A stretch of 24,810 nucleotides of DNA from GCA-2770975 sp050248915 (GCA_050248915.1 JBFWRL010000080.1:1-24810); one strand, 5' to 3'; shown: positions 7,258 to 16,493, numbered from the stretch's first letter. The notes: generated from the sequence alone by a model not told the origin. Translations and numbers: made by a program.

Positions 7258-7743
7258 TTATTTCCAAGCAATCGTTTCTGCATTGCCTGAATTCAGATCT
7301 CCAGCCAATGCGCCCGTGGGGCCCTTTTCCACTTGGCTGGACTTTTTGAGAAACAGCCCCAAAACCAAAGCACCCACCAACACCACAAACCAGAGTCCCC
7401 CGATCATGCCCAAACCCAATGCAGTGCCAATGGCTGCTCCTGCTTGAGCGGCCTCAGAGCCCGCGTCGGTGACCACTTTTCCTGCAGAGACCATGCCTGC
7501 GATGCCCGCAGTGGTCATGAGCAAGGTCCAAAAAACAGCAAAGGATTTGATCAGGTTCCAGGCTGTGCCGCCTTCGCGAATCTCACCGGCTTTTAAATTC
7601 CGTTTGGCCAAATAATAGGGCAAAAAGATAATCATCAAGAGACAGGTGCCCAAGGCCCAGCCAATGGCGTTCTCCACTTTTCGTGTGCGGGCGTCATTGA
7701 GCACCCACAGTCCAATCGCAATATTTAAAATCCAATACCACAT
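7258..7743 (-). CDS. Small multi-pass membrane protein
   Basis: This is a 161-residue protein with four likely membrane helices: WYWILNIAIGLWVLND at the start, IGWALGTCLLMIIFLPYYLA, FAVFWTLLMTTAGIAGMV, and a long GTALGLGMIGGLWFVVLVG segment running into ALVLGLFL before the basic KKSSQ tail. The ATG at 7743 is preferred over the one at 7752 because GGAGG stands ten bases before it, whereas it directly abuts the earlier one. It follows the zinc-ribbon gene by 21 bases, so the two are probably one operon. No transport or enzyme motif is seen. Its 3' end faces the large RNA. Confidence 0.75.
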   Translation of the reverse strand: MWYWILNIAIGLWVLNDARTRKVENAIGWALGTCLLMIIFLPYYLAKRNLKAGEIREGGTAWNLIKSFAVFWTLLMTTAGIAGMVSAGKVVTDAGSEAAQAGAAIGTALGLGMIGGLWFVVLVGALVLGLFLKKSSQVEKGPTGALAGDLNSGNAETIAWK

Positions 7744-7764
7744 CGCAATCATACCTCCGTTTCG

Positions 7765-8307
7765 TTATTTCAACCCGAATTGGGCCTTCTGCATGAGTTT
7801 GCCATTTTGAAACATGGCATTCATATTGCTGGCAAAACTATCACCTTCCCACTGGTACATCACCGTCTGGTAGCCAGCGATATCGTTGCTGCTCAACTCG
7901 GTGCCTGCTTTGCCCAATATGGCGACCACCTGTTCGTAAGACATACCTGTCTTGAGCCGGTTGTAATTGACCATGGTTACTTGACTCTTGGGCTTAGGAG
8001 GCTTTGGGGGCTTTTCCTGTACTGGGGCCTGAGCAGCCGGGGCCGCATCATTGCTCGGGGTAGAACTGTTGCCGCCCTGGTTACCGCCCACAATGCCTAC
8101 CAACACAAAGAAACCGACCAGACCCAGCAGCCCCAATACGAGCGGATTCGTTTTTTTGTTGTTTGTTTGTTTCTTAGTGGGTGTTGCTGATGACACTTGA
8201 AAAGCAGCCGCCGATTCAGGCACGGGATTTTCAAATTGCAGGCCACAATTGGGGCAAAAACGGGTGCCTGGACTTAAAGGGGTCTGGCATTGTGAACAGG
8301 TGATCAT
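7765..8307 (-). CDS. Zinc-ribbon membrane protein with DUF3862/BamE-like C-terminal domain
   Basis: This 180-residue protein has three parts. Residues 1-25 are a zinc ribbon with CSQC and CPNC knuckles. Residues about 53-75 (NPLVLGLLGLVGFFVLVGIV) form one membrane helix, followed by a low-complexity linker rich in A, P and K. The last 70 residues (VNYNRLKTGMSYEQVVAILG, then YQTVMYQWEGD and MNAMFQNGKLMQKAQFGLK) match the DUF3862/BamE-like fold, a small outer-surface domain. The ribbon would face the cytoplasm and the C-terminal domain the outside. GAGG lies ten bases before the ATG. It sits two bases after the 36-residue membrane peptide and upstream of the membrane protein at 7258-7743. Confidence 0.82.
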   Translation of the reverse strand: MITCSQCQTPLSPGTRFCPNCGLQFENPVPESAAAFQVSSATPTKKQTNNKKTNPLVLGLLGLVGFFVLVGIVGGNQGGNSSTPSNDAAPAAQAPVQEKPPKPPKPKSQVTMVNYNRLKTGMSYEQVVAILGKAGTELSSNDIAGYQTVMYQWEGDSFASNMNAMFQNGKLMQKAQFGLK

Positions 8308-8309
8308 TG

Positions 8310-8420
8310 CTATTTTTCCTCGCGATTGCTTTTGTTATTTGCCCGTTGCAGCCCGATTGAAGTCAAGGTCAATAACAGGTTGAGAACCTGCAAAACGAGG
8401 ATCATGAGCTTTGTATCCAT
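8310..8420 (-). CDS. 36-residue single-pass membrane peptide
   Basis: This small frame reads MDTKLMILVLQVLNLLLTLT, then SIGLQRANNKSNREEK: one hydrophobic helix and a polar, charged tail. AAAGGA stands six bases before the ATG, and the stop codon is two bases before the zinc-ribbon start, so translational coupling is likely. It is the first gene of a three-gene minus-strand operon in which all products have membrane helices. It is probably an accessory subunit or small membrane regulator. The overlapping plus-strand frame at 8326-8520 looks non-coding. Confidence 0.6.
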   Translation of the reverse strand: MDTKLMILVLQVLNLLLTLTSIGLQRANNKSNREEK

Positions 8421-8469
8421 GGCTAATCCTTTAAAAATGAAGGTGATTTTCCCAGTATTTCAGAGCCCC

Positions 8470-8486
8470 CTGACAGATCTGGTCAG
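8470..8486 (-). promoter_or_regulatory. Palindromic 17-bp motif, copy 1
   Basis: Read on the minus strand it is CTGACCAGATCTGTCAG, 49 bases before the membrane-peptide start at 8420. It matches the copies at 8517 and 21117. CTGAC and GTCAG arms make it a dyad that could act as an operator or, in RNA, a 5-bp hairpin. Confidence 0.5.
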
Positions 8487-8516
8487 GAGTGAATCAATTG
8501 GGTTGGCTATTTTTCT

Positions 8517-8533
8517 CTGACCGGATCTGTCAG
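8517..8533 (+). promoter_or_regulatory. Palindromic 17-bp motif, copy 2
   Basis: CTGACCGGATCTGTCAG lies 47 bases before the DUF4258 start at 8581. With copy 1 it forms an inverted pair across the divergent promoter region, one motif facing each gene. Confidence 0.5.
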
Positions 8534-8580
8534 TGCTGTCTGTCAGAATCAAATAATCTTATTCAGCAGGAGCCCAAAAG

Positions 8581-8886
8581 ATGCGTCAGGAAACCGTCTA
8601 CGCTTTTAGCAAACATGCCAAACAGCGTTTGAAAGAACGCAAAATAAAAAAAGAATGGGTCATGTTGGTTTTAAGAGAAGGGCGTATGTGGAGACATGGA
8701 GAAACAACCTGTTATCAATTAAAAGTCGAATCAATACTGCCTCTACTGTATGACGAACCGCTCCTGAAACAACTGATCGTGATCGTAAAGCAGCAAAAAA
8801 TAGTGACCGCGTATTTTTCCGGTTCTCTAAATTACAAAAATTACAGCCTCTTGCAGATGAATAAAAAAACAAAGTTCAGATTATAA
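8581..8886 (+). CDS. DUF4258 domain protein
   Basis: This is a 101-residue basic protein. The N-terminal FSKHAKQRLKERKIKKEWV, then VLREGRMW, and the later VIVKQQKIVTAYF match DUF4258, a small family with a RelE/BrnT-like look that is often beside toxin-antitoxin or mobile genes. Function is unproven; an RNA-targeting toxin is possible but no antitoxin is adjacent. AGGAG stands eight bases before the ATG. It is the gene just before the helicase (65-base gap) and could be carried with the island. The palindromic motif at 8517 lies in its upstream region. Confidence 0.72.
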   Translation: MRQETVYAFSKHAKQRLKERKIKKEWVMLVLREGRMWRHGETTCYQLKVESILPLLYDEPLLKQLIVIVKQQKIVTAYFSGSLNYKNYSLLQMNKKTKFRL

Positions 8887-8951
8887 CGGAAAAGTCCAGA
8901 CCAGATGCCTGTGTTATCCTGAATTCTGACAATACCCCCAAGGAGCTGCCC

Positions 8952-11900
8952 ATGCCTGCCACACTGACTGCTTCGATCCCCCAAAAAGGCCAAATGGTTC
9001 AGGTGCGGGGGGGAATCTATCTGGTGACAGAGGTACATGCCCAAACCCGGCTGCTGGAAACCAGTGGCAGAATTGTGCCCACCAGCCATTTGGTGCATCT
9101 CAGCTCGCTGATGAACGACGCCCTGGGCGAAGTCTTAAGTGTGCTCTGGGAGCACGAGCCCGGTGCGCGGGTCTTTGAAAGCCTGGCCTTGCCCGAAGGC
9201 AAAGGCTTTGACCCGCCTGAACAAATGGCGGCATTTCTCAATGCCGTGCGCTGGGGAGCCGCCTCCAATGCCGAAGTGGCATATATCCAGGCCCCTTTTC
9301 GCTGTGGTGTGGCCCGCGAAGAATACCAGCTCGACCCCTTGGTGCGGGCCGTGGAAATGCCCCGCGCCAATCTCTTGATTGCCGACGACGTGGGCCTGGG
9401 CAAAACCATCGAAGCGGGACTGGTGATGCAAGAGCTGATCTTTCGCCACCGCGTACACTCCATTTTGATTGTCTGCCCAGCAGCCCTGCAGATTCAGTGG
9501 CGCGAGCAGATGCGCGACAAATTTGGCCTGGAGTTTATGATTATCGACAGCGAACGGGTGCGCAGTTTGCGCCGGGAACGCGGCGTGCGCAGCAATCCCT
9601 GGACACATTTCCCCAGACTGATCACCTCGATTGACTATCTCAAACGCGAAAAATCCCTGCGGGCCCTTCGCGATCTGCTGCCCAGCGGCGAAGACGCGGC
9701 CTGGCCCCGGAATATTGACCTGTTGGTCGTGGATGAAGCACATATTGTGGCCCCGTCGGGCTCGGGCAAATATGCCGTGGACTCGATGCGCACCCAGGCC
9801 ATTCGCCTGATTGCCCCCCATGCCGAACACAAGCTGTTTTTAACCGCCACGCCCCACAATGGCTATCCCGAAAGTTTTACGGCCCTGCTCGAATTACTCG
9901 ACAACCAGCGTTTTACCCGTGGTCTCAAGCCCCGGCCCGAACAGCTCGAAGCCATCATGGTGCGGCGGCTCAAATCCGAAATGACAGGCTGGGACGGCAA
10001 ACCGCTCTTTCCGGTGCGCCGCCTGAAAGAGATTCCGGTGTCTTTTACAGCCGAAGAAAAAGCGATCCACCAGGCCCTGCGCAAATACGGCGAATTGCGC
10101 AAGCAGCGCAATGGCCAACCCGGCAATTACCTCGTGGACTTTGTGCTCAAGCTGCTAAAAAAACGGCTTTTTTCCTCGCCATTGGCCTTTCTCAAAACCC
10201 TGGAGACACATATCGCGACCCTGCAGCGGCAGACGATCAAAGCTGATCAACGCGCCAGCGAAGTGAGCCTGCGCCTGAATTTTGAAAGCCTCGAAGAAAA
10301 CGACTTTGCCGACGAAGGGGAATACGAAAGCCAATTGGTTGAGAGCTTGGAGCTGGCAGCCACCCGTTTTGAGGCCCTCAGCCCCGAAGAACAGGCCCTG
10401 TTAGCGCAAATGCGCGACTGGGCCGAAACCGCCGCGAGCAAAGGCGATAGCAAATTACTTGAGCTGATCCGCTGGCTCAAGCGCGAAATTGCCCCCGAAG
10501 GCCGCTGGAGCGATCAGCGCGTGATTCTCTTTACCGAATACCGCGACAGCCTCTATTGGCTGATGGACATGCTCAAACAGCACAAACTGCTGAGCAAAGA
10601 CCGGGTCTTGGTGCTCGAAGGTGGCATGGACCCCGCCGCCCGCGAGGCGATCAAAGCGGCTTTTCAGGCCAGCCCCGCCGATTCTGAGGTGCGCATTTTG
10701 CTCGCCACCGACGCCGCCAGCGAAGGCATCGACTTGCAAAACCACTGCCACCGCCTGATACATTACGAAATTCCCTGGAACCCCAATCGCTTGGAACAGC
10801 GCAATGGCCGCATCGACCGCCACGGCCAGCGCTTTGACCCCCAGATTTGGCATTTTGTGAGTGCCGAATACCTGAATCAGCCCTACGACGGCGCTCCGGG
10901 CACCCTCGATGGCGATTTGGAATTTTTGCTGCGCGCCGCCCGCAAGGTGGATCAGATTCGCGTCGATCTGGGCAAGGTCGGCCCGGTGATTGCTGCCCAG
11001 GTCGAACAGGCCATGCTGGGCAAACGCAGTGGCAGCTTAAACACCACCGCTGCAGAGCAAAGTGCCTCACGGGCCCGCAACAGCCTCAGGTTTGAACGCG
11101 ACCTGCGCAAAAAATTGCACATGCTCAGCGATAAACTGCAAAGCTCGGCCAGCAGTCTGCAAATTGGTGCCAAATACATTCAAGAGGTGGTGGAATGTGG
11201 CCTGGAATTGGCAGGCCAGCCACCGCTGCGCCCTGCGGAGCTGGCGGGTATTTGGCCCCATCAACAGGGGAGGTTTACATCCTGCCCGATCTTTCACATG
11301 CCCGCCTTGAGCCACCAATGGGCCGCTTGCAGCGAGGGTCTGCGCCACCCCCACACAGGGAACCCGCGCCCGATCACCTTTGATGCCGATCTGGTGCGGG
11401 GCCGCGACGATCTGGTCTTGATTCACCTCAACCACAAACTGGTGCAAATGTGCCTGCGCCTGCTGCGGGCCGAGGTCTGGTCGCAAGACCCCAAATTGCA
11501 CCGCATGGCGGTGATGCAGGTACCGGATCATGTGACCAAATCCCCTGCGCTGCTGGCCTTTGCCCGGTTGGTGGTGGTGGGCGGCCACAAAGAACTCTTA
11601 CACGAAGAGCTGATTGAGGCTGGCGGGTGCCTGATTGAAGGAAAATTCAACCGCTTTAAAACCGAAGGCGAAAAACTCCCCTTGCTCAATACCGCCTGGT
11701 CCGAGCCCATTGCTCCGGCCCTGGCCGAGCGTCTGCTGGCTGCTTGGCCCGAATGCCAAGCTGGCCTGCTGCGTGCACTCAATGGGCGTTTAAATGATCG
11801 CAGCAGCAAGATCTTAAACCAATTGGAGCGGCGCTGCGAAAAAGAAGTGAGCAATTTGGAGCAGATCATGGATGAGCTGGCCGCGCAGATTGAAGCCCAA

Positions 11901-12164
11901 CTCAAACGCGGCGAAGACGAAGAGATCGAAGTGGGCAGCGGAGAGACCTTGCCGATGGCCGAATTGCTCAAAGAACTCAATAGCGACGAGCTGCGCCAGT
12001 TTAAACGCGACCAAGACAATCTCAGCCACCGCCTGCAACGGATTCCCGCCGAAAAAGCCCGCGAAAGTGAGGCCATTCGCCAGCGCTACGCCGAGCCCCA
12101 GGCCCGGCTCTTTCCTGTGGGGGTGATCTGGTATGTGCCCGCTTCGCTGGCAGGGAGGGCTTAA
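8952..12164 (+). CDS. drmD-like: DrmD-like SNF2-family helicase (DISARM/Hma type)
   Basis: This is a 1070-residue ATP-dependent DNA translocase of the SNF2 group, as used in phage defence. Motifs: Walker A in ADDVGLGKTIEAG (about 144-156), LIVCPAALQIQW, DEAH box at 261-264, TATPHNG at 298-304, and in the second lobe ATDAASEGIDLQ and QRNGRIDRHGQ near residues 615-626. The region LRRERGVRSNPWTHFPRLIT is typical of DISARM DrmD. The C-terminal 400 residues include coiled coil (LEQIMDELAAQIEAQLKRGE). AAGGAG stands seven bases before the ATG. The methyltransferase begins three bases after its stop, so they form one operon. The other DISARM genes drmA, drmB and drmC are absent here. It is high in GC, like its partner. 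Confidence 0.85.
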   Translation: MPATLTASIPQKGQMVQVRGGIYLVTEVHAQTRLLETSGRIVPTSHLVHLSSLMNDALGEVLSVLWEHEPGARVFESLALPEGKGFDPPEQMAAFLNAVRWGAASNAEVAYIQAPFRCGVAREEYQLDPLVRAVEMPRANLLIADDVGLGKTIEAGLVMQELIFRHRVHSILIVCPAALQIQWREQMRDKFGLEFMIIDSERVRSLRRERGVRSNPWTHFPRLITSIDYLKREKSLRALRDLLPSGEDAAWPRNIDLLVVDEAHIVAPSGSGKYAVDSMRTQAIRLIAPHAEHKLFLTATPHNGYPESFTALLELLDNQRFTRGLKPRPEQLEAIMVRRLKSEMTGWDGKPLFPVRRLKEIPVSFTAEEKAIHQALRKYGELRKQRNGQPGNYLVDFVLKLLKKRLFSSPLAFLKTLETHIATLQRQTIKADQRASEVSLRLNFESLEENDFADEGEYESQLVESLELAATRFEALSPEEQALLAQMRDWAETAASKGDSKLLELIRWLKREIAPEGRWSDQRVILFTEYRDSLYWLMDMLKQHKLLSKDRVLVLEGGMDPAAREAIKAAFQASPADSEVRILLATDAASEGIDLQNHCHRLIHYEIPWNPNRLEQRNGRIDRHGQRFDPQIWHFVSAEYLNQPYDGAPGTLDGDLEFLLRAARKVDQIRVDLGKVGPVIAAQVEQAMLGKRSGSLNTTAAEQSASRARNSLRFERDLRKKLHMLSDKLQSSASSLQIGAKYIQEVVECGLELAGQPPLRPAELAGIWPHQQGRFTSCPIFHMPALSHQWAACSEGLRHPHTGNPRPITFDADLVRGRDDLVLIHLNHKLVQMCLRLLRAEVWSQDPKLHRMAVMQVPDHVTKSPALLAFARLVVVGGHKELLHEELIEAGGCLIEGKFNRFKTEGEKLPLLNTAWSEPIAPALAERLLAAWPECQAGLLRALNGRLNDRSSKILNQLERRCEKEVSNLEQIMDELAAQIEAQLKRGEDEEIEVGSGETLPMAELLKELNSDELRQFKRDQDNLSHRLQRIPAEKARESEAIRQRYAEPQARLFPVGVIWYVPASLAGRA

Positions 12165-12167
12165 ACC

Positions 12168-15100
12168 ATGGCCAAAGTCTCACTGCACCAAGAATGGATC
12201 TCTCTGCTCGAAATTTCGGGGCCGTTTTTGAGCCAAAAGATTTTGCGAGAGGCCTTTCCCCAGGGTCTGCACGGGCTCGACGACAGCTCCCAACGCGCCC
12301 GCCTGCGCGAAAATTATGCCCAGTTTTCCCGAATAGAAGCATCGCAAACCCAAGAATCACAAACAAAAGCATCACAAAATCAACGTTCACATGCTGACTG
12401 GATAAAATGGGTCTTAAGCGAGTTGTTAAACAGCCCCGATGATTCAGACCTTTTGCGTCAGGGTGAGCAGATCCCCGAAAAACTGCGCAAACCCCCTGCG
12501 GGCCAAAGCGAATGGCAGGCTCCCGACTTTGTCTTTTGCAATCCGACCGACTTTCCCGCTGGACAAGCAAGCCTACCGCGCTTGCTCGTGCAGATCTACC
12601 CGCTTGAGCAGGCCTTACACAAGCCCCTGTCTGAAAGCCTGAGTGGCCAGAGCCCGATCGATCGCATGAGTGATCTCTGCCGCCAGACAGGCGTGCCCTT
12701 GGGCCTGATTAGCAACGGCGAAGACTGGATCGCGATTCATGCCCCACTGGGGGAGACCAGCACCACGATCCAATGGCAGGCCGCGCTTTGGATCGATGAA
12801 AACATTACCTGGCGGGCGTTTTTGAATTTGCTGGGTTATGAACGCCTGCTGGGGGACGAATCCCTGGTGCTGGAGGCCCTATTTAAACGCAGCCAAGAAG
12901 ACGCCTTTGAACTGACCGACCAATTGGGGGTGCAGGTGCGCGAGGCGGTGGAGATCTTGGTGCACACCCTCGACCGCCTGGATGCCGGGCAGGAACAGAG
13001 CCTGCTGCGCGCCTTGCCCGAGGCCGAAATCTACGAAGCGGCCTTAACCGTGATGATGCGGCTGGTGCTGCTCTTTTGTGCCGAGGAGCGCGGCCTGCTG
13101 CCGATGAACAACCCGCTCTACCGCGAAAATTATGCCCTCTCGACCCTGGGGGCCGAATTGCGGGAGGCGGCAGACCAAAAGAGCGAAGACGTGCTGCAAT
13201 ACCTGACCGACGCCTGGGGCCGTCTGCTGGCGACCTTTCGCCTGGTCTATGCCGGAGCCGACCACGACCTGCTGCAGGTGCCCGCTTATGGGGGCTCGCT
13301 CTTTGACCCCGACCGCTTTGCCTTTCTCGAAGGCCGCCGCCCCGGTAGCGATTGGCGCGAAACCCCCGCCGAACCGCTGGCCGTGGACAACCGCACGGTC
13401 TTGCATTTGCTTGAGTCGTTGCAAATTGTCGACTTTAAAGCCGAGGGTGAAAAGCGCCGGGTAAGCTTTCGCGCCCTGGACCCCGAACAAATTGGGTATA
13501 TCTACGAGGGCCTGCTCGACCATACTGCTGTGCGCGCCCAAGAACCGCTGCTGGGCCTCAAAGGCAGCAAAGGCAAAAAACAGGACCACGAGCCCGAATT
13601 GCCACTCTCGCAACTCGAAGCCGCCCTGGAAGAAGGCGAAGAGCGGCTGATCGCGCTGCTGCAAGGGGAGAGCAAACGCAGCGCCAGTGCCCTGGCCAAA
13701 GATTTACACTGGCAACCAGAAGACACTCAAAAGCTTAAAATTGCCTGTTATAACGACGAAGCGCTCTTGGCACGGGTCTTGCCCTTTGCGGGCCTGCTGC
13801 GCGAAGACGCCTTTGGCCTGCCCTTTGTGGTCAATACCGGCGGGGTAGTGGTGACGCAGGGGGTGGCCCGCGCCAGCAGCGGCACCCATTATACGCCGCG
13901 CTTTTTGTGTGAAGAGGTGGTGCAACACACCCTGGAGCCGCTGGTTTACAGCGGTCCGGCTGAAGGCCTCCCCCCGGAGCAATGGCAGTTGAAACCGCCC
14001 GAAGCGCTGCTGGCCCTGCGCATTTGCGATCTGGCCATGGGCTCGGGGGCCTTTTTGGTGCAGAGCTGCCGCTATTTGGCCGACAAACTCATGCAAGCCT
14101 GGAATCTGCGCGCCCGCGATTGGCTCAAGGCCGAGATGGAGCAGCTCTGGCAAGCCCAGCAAATGGCCCTGGAGCGGGGCGAATTGGCCGTCTTTGCCCC
14201 CACACTCACCCCGCCGCCGCAAACCCTGCCCTATGGCACGCCCTCTTTGGGCGACCCCCGCGAAAGCCTCTTGCCCAGCGATCCTCAGTGGCGGCTGAAC
14301 CACGCCCGCCGCTTGGTGGCCCTGCACTGCCTCTATGGCGTGGACAAAAACCCGATGGCCGTGGAAATGGCCAAGCTCTCGCTTTGGCTGATCACCCTGG
14401 CCCAAGACATGCCCTTTGGCTTTCTCAACCACCACCTGCGCTGCGGCGACTCTCTGCTGGGCCTGAGTGAGATTGCCCAGTTGCAGTGCTTTCATTTGCA
14501 GCCAGAACCCAGCAAAGCCGAACAGTGGCAGAGCTTGCAGGGCCTGATCCGCCAAAAGCTCACGGCCCTGATCGATTTGCGCGCCGAATTGGTCAAGAGC
14601 GATCTGCCCGAATGGGAAAAAGAGCTGCTGCAGGCCGAAGCCGAACGCGAACAAGCCGAAATGAAGCTGTATGCGGATTTGCTCGTGGGGGCCTGCCTGA
14701 AAGAGAAAAAAGGCAAGGCTCTCGACACCAGTCTCTTGACCCTAGCTCACCAGATCCACCAGGTGGGCCAGACCCCCGAACGCAGCCGGGAACAAGACCT
14801 CGACCGCCTGGCCCAACAGGCCGCCGCCCTCTTGGGCCACGAACCCGCCAGTGGCGAGCCGCGCCGCCCCTTTCACTGGGTGCTGGAATTCCCCGAAATC
14901 TTTGTGGATCCCTCGCAATTGGAAGGTGAAACAGGGCTGAGTGGCCCGCTGTTTGAAGCCGAAGCACCTGCGCCTGCCAAGCTGGGTTTTGACGCCCTGG
15001 TGGGCAACCCACCGTTTTTGGGGGGCCAAAAACTGACAGGTACCTTTGGCACCGATTACCGCGAGTTTATGGTCGCGTATTTGGGCCAAGGGGCGCGGGG

Positions 15101-16451
15101 CAGCGCAGATCTCTGCGCCTATTTTTTCTTACGCGCCAGCAACCTGCTAAAACCCCAAGGCAATTTTGGCTTGGTGGCGACCAATACCCTGGCCCAGGGT
15201 GATACCCGCGAGGTGGGGCTCGATCAACTTTGTGCCCAAGGCAGCATTTTTCGAGCTGTGCCTACGCAGAAATGGATGGGCACGGCCAATTTGGAAGTGG
15301 CGCTGGTTTGGTGGAACAAAGGAACTTGGCGAGGGGCTTATGTTTTGCAAGGTAAGCCCGTTGCAGGCATTACGCCTTATTTGGCAGAACCCAGCCAAAA
15401 TGCCCAAGTCAGCGGGAACCCGTTTCGGCTGGCAACCAATGCTAATCAGTCTTTTCAGGGATCAATTATCTTGGGTTTGGGATTTACGATGTCTCCCGAA
15501 GACGCCCAATCCTGGATTGCTAAAAATCCGAAAAACAAGGACGTGCTTTTTCCCTATCTCAATGGGCAAGATTTGAACAGCCATCCCGAACAGCAGCCCA
15601 GCCGCTGGGCGATCAATTTCTTTGATTGGCCCCTGGATCGGGCCTCGGCCCCCGCCGGTTACAGCGGCCCTGTGGCAGCCGATTACCCAGAGATGTTGGA
15701 GATTGTTGAGCAGCTGGTCAAGCCGGAGCGGGTTCAAAATAATCGCAAGGCTCGCCGCGACAATTGGTGGAAATATGCAGAACAGGCCAAAGGACTGTAT
15801 GAAGCTATTGCTGATATGAGAAGTATGTTAGTTACCGCTAGAGTGAGTTCGCATCATTTCTTTCAAATCATGACTTTTAATATTTTTGCAGATCGATTAG
15901 TAGTAATACCATTTTTTGAATTGAAATATTTTGCTTTGCTATCTTCTGAAATTCATAATTTATGGGCTCATCGTGAAGGTTCCACCACGCACGAAACAAG
16001 ACAAACTTATTTTCCTGTTGACGCCTTCGAAACCTTCCCCTTCCCCCCCTGCCTGCTGCCCGGCGCAGAAGCCAATCTGGCCCATTTGGCTCTGCGCGAA
16101 AAACTCGAAACCATCGGCGAGGCCTACTACACCCACCGCCAGGGTATCATGGCCCGCAGCCAATTGGGGCTGACCAAGACCTACAACCGCTTTCACGATC
16201 CGGGCGAGTCGCACCCGGAGATTGCCGAGCTGCGCAGACTGCATGTCGCCATGGACGAAGCGGTGGCTCACGCCTATGGCTGGGGCGATTTGGCGCTGGG
16301 GCACGGCTTTCACGAAACCAAGCAGGGGCTGCGCTTTACGGTCAGCGAAGCGGCGCGGCAGGAGCTGCTCGACCGGCTGCTGGCGCTGAACCACGCGCGC
16401 TATGCCGAAGAGGTGGCGCAGGGGCTACACAGCAAGAAGAAAAAAAGTTAA
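12168..16451 (+). CDS. drmMI-like: DrmMI/Eco57I-like adenine-specific DNA methyltransferase
   Basis: This is a 1427-residue N6-adenine methyltransferase with motif I (CDLAMGSGAFLVQS, about 620-633), catalytic motif IV NPPF (about 946-949) and the upstream SGTHYTPRFLCEEVV typical of this class. The N-terminal part lacks an obvious nuclease motif. Residues about 1150-1300 are target recognition, ending in HETRQTYFPVDAFETFPFP. The last 120 residues (AELRRLHVAMDEAVAHAYGW, then RLLALNHARYAEEVAQG) are the family's usual end. It probably marks host DNA while the helicase acts on unmarked DNA. GGAGGG stands eight bases before the ATG. Unusual: an S/Q-rich insert near residues 55-75, and an AT-rich patch (about 15790-16010) in the target-recognition part. 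Its 3' end is repeated twice downstream. Confidence 0.85.
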   Translation: MAKVSLHQEWISLLEISGPFLSQKILREAFPQGLHGLDDSSQRARLRENYAQFSRIEASQTQESQTKASQNQRSHADWIKWVLSELLNSPDDSDLLRQGEQIPEKLRKPPAGQSEWQAPDFVFCNPTDFPAGQASLPRLLVQIYPLEQALHKPLSESLSGQSPIDRMSDLCRQTGVPLGLISNGEDWIAIHAPLGETSTTIQWQAALWIDENITWRAFLNLLGYERLLGDESLVLEALFKRSQEDAFELTDQLGVQVREAVEILVHTLDRLDAGQEQSLLRALPEAEIYEAALTVMMRLVLLFCAEERGLLPMNNPLYRENYALSTLGAELREAADQKSEDVLQYLTDAWGRLLATFRLVYAGADHDLLQVPAYGGSLFDPDRFAFLEGRRPGSDWRETPAEPLAVDNRTVLHLLESLQIVDFKAEGEKRRVSFRALDPEQIGYIYEGLLDHTAVRAQEPLLGLKGSKGKKQDHEPELPLSQLEAALEEGEERLIALLQGESKRSASALAKDLHWQPEDTQKLKIACYNDEALLARVLPFAGLLREDAFGLPFVVNTGGVVVTQGVARASSGTHYTPRFLCEEVVQHTLEPLVYSGPAEGLPPEQWQLKPPEALLALRICDLAMGSGAFLVQSCRYLADKLMQAWNLRARDWLKAEMEQLWQAQQMALERGELAVFAPTLTPPPQTLPYGTPSLGDPRESLLPSDPQWRLNHARRLVALHCLYGVDKNPMAVEMAKLSLWLITLAQDMPFGFLNHHLRCGDSLLGLSEIAQLQCFHLQPEPSKAEQWQSLQGLIRQKLTALIDLRAELVKSDLPEWEKELLQAEAEREQAEMKLYADLLVGACLKEKKGKALDTSLLTLAHQIHQVGQTPERSREQDLDRLAQQAAALLGHEPASGEPRRPFHWVLEFPEIFVDPSQLEGETGLSGPLFEAEAPAPAKLGFDALVGNPPFLGGQKLTGTFGTDYREFMVAYLGQGARGSADLCAYFFLRASNLLKPQGNFGLVATNTLAQGDTREVGLDQLCAQGSIFRAVPTQKWMGTANLEVALVWWNKGTWRGAYVLQGKPVAGITPYLAEPSQNAQVSGNPFRLATNANQSFQGSIILGLGFTMSPEDAQSWIAKNPKNKDVLFPYLNGQDLNSHPEQQPSRWAINFFDWPLDRASAPAGYSGPVAADYPEMLEIVEQLVKPERVQNNRKARRDNWWKYAEQAKGLYEAIADMRSMLVTARVSSHHFFQIMTFNIFADRLVVIPFFELKYFALLSSEIHNLWAHREGSTTHETRQTYFPVDAFETFPFPPCLLPGAEANLAHLALREKLETIGEAYYTHRQGIMARSQLGLTKTYNRFHDPGESHPEIAELRRLHVAMDEAVAHAYGWGDLALGHGFHETKQGLRFTVSEAARQELLDRLLALNHARYAEEVAQGLHSKKKKS

Positions 16452-16493
16452 ATATGTTATGTTGTCTTTAGATCAAAATGGGGAACCCTTCAG

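Noticed and set aside
8326..8520. Plus-strand frame of 64 residues
   Set aside because: It is opposite the well-supported 36-residue peptide, lacks a ribosome site and runs into the palindromic motif.
9135..9830. Minus-strand frame of 231 residues opposite the helicase
   Set aside because: It lies entirely over the helicase motifs and has the composition of an antisense shadow.
13704..14654. Minus-strand frame of 316 residues opposite the methyltransferase
   Set aside because: It is the mirror of a GC-rich coding gene with clear methyltransferase motifs; no ribosome site or family pattern is seen.
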